From positions 1-64,000 of the forward strand of contig NZ_JAQOMR010000002.1 in assembly GCF_028401385.1 (NCBI RefSeq): 64,000 bases of DNA. Reading direction: 5' to 3'. Source of the stretch: Marinicella algicola (GTDB lineage Bacteria > Pseudomonadota > Gammaproteobacteria > Xanthomonadales > Marinicellaceae). The position numbers were made by a program, and so were the translations under genes. Numbering within the stretch: position 1 is the stretch's first letter; every line of letters begins with the position of its first letter. Below are positions 63,877 to 64,000 of this stretch, piece by piece. The notes beneath the pieces were generated by a model, which had not been told where the DNA came from, did no database searches, and saw only the letters and a program-made list of their open reading frames with translations.

Positions 63877-64000
63877 AGCCAGAAGAATGTCCAAATGCAA
63901 ACGTCGTGAAGGCAGGATCGTTCGTGCTGTCGTGCAACACGCCAACGTCTCGCTTCCCGCCTCCTGCGCCATCATCATCTCAACCCGCAGCCGGAGACCA

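Noticed and set aside
1..64000. CRISPR arrays, tRNA or rRNA genes, replication origin or integrase-type island ends
   Set aside because: No regularly spaced repeats, no cloverleaf or rRNA-like sequence, no repABC or integrase genes were recognised on reading the window.

Overview
This window looks like an accessory replicon, or an accessory chromosomal region, of an alphaproteobacterium of the Hyphomicrobiales (Rhizobiaceae or a close relative). The reasons are a high-GC sequence, an frcRBCA fructose transport locus of the Sinorhizobium type, many solute-binding-protein-dependent importers each with its own local regulator, and a rhizobial-type palindromic element. The species cannot be named from the sequence. 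No rRNA, tRNA, CRISPR array or replication origin was seen.

Layout. 1-3631: a CUT1 sugar ABC importer (binding protein, MalF- and MalG-like permeases; the ATPase is not in the window) with a LacI-family repressor. 3851-8341: frcA, frcC, frcB and the divergent ROK regulator frcR. 8487-11475: an intact IS6-family element, two hydroxyacid dehydrogenase genes damaged at their outer ends, and an IS6 relic. 11576-15367: a GATase/MOSC/pyridoxal kinase operon divergent from a MocR/PdxR-type regulator. 15719-30015: a four-block sugar or polyol catabolic island (split transketolase, two zinc-type dehydrogenases, a BisC-like molybdoenzyme, a ribose-type ABC importer, FGGY kinase, AraD-like aldolase/epimerase, SorC-type regulator). 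30058-31193: debris and an IS6 relic. 31334-40471: a peptide-type ABC importer with a SelA-like PLP enzyme, a deacetylase-type amidohydrolase, RidA and an IclR regulator. 40472-45111: transposon graveyard (ISKra4-like, IS110, IS21 remains) around a small TetR/reductase/DUF1330 operon. 45112-48272: DUF4239 protein, outer-membrane barrel, amide hydrolase. 48395-48983: deleted IS6 copy. 49048-57758: a second peptide ABC importer with proline iminopeptidase, headed by an AmiC-like sensor and an AmiR-like ANTAR antiterminator whose leader carries a promoter and an intrinsic terminator. 57990-58880: IS6 relic beside the C-terminal remains of a Tc-toxin TcA-like gene. 58890-63876: a TRAP importer with two IclR regulators.

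How the parts work together. The window is mostly a set of import-plus-catabolism modules, each with its own regulator. Sites found by eye support the wiring: a matched 33-bp inverted repeat in both divergent promoters of the sugar island; a shared 18-bp element before both transcription units of the SelA/amidohydrolase system; a perfect 12+12 palindrome upstream of the TRAP operon; a 6-5-6 inverted repeat between frcB and frcR; and the attenuator ahead of the AmiC/AmiR operon.

Major caution. More than 25 otherwise well-conserved genes are broken by frameshifts, and almost every one is explained by one missing base in a short homopolymer. I read these as likely sequence errors of an unpolished assembly rather than pseudogenes. 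They are therefore listed as CDS with the frameshift stated, while truncated transposase pieces and similar relics are listed as pseudogenes.
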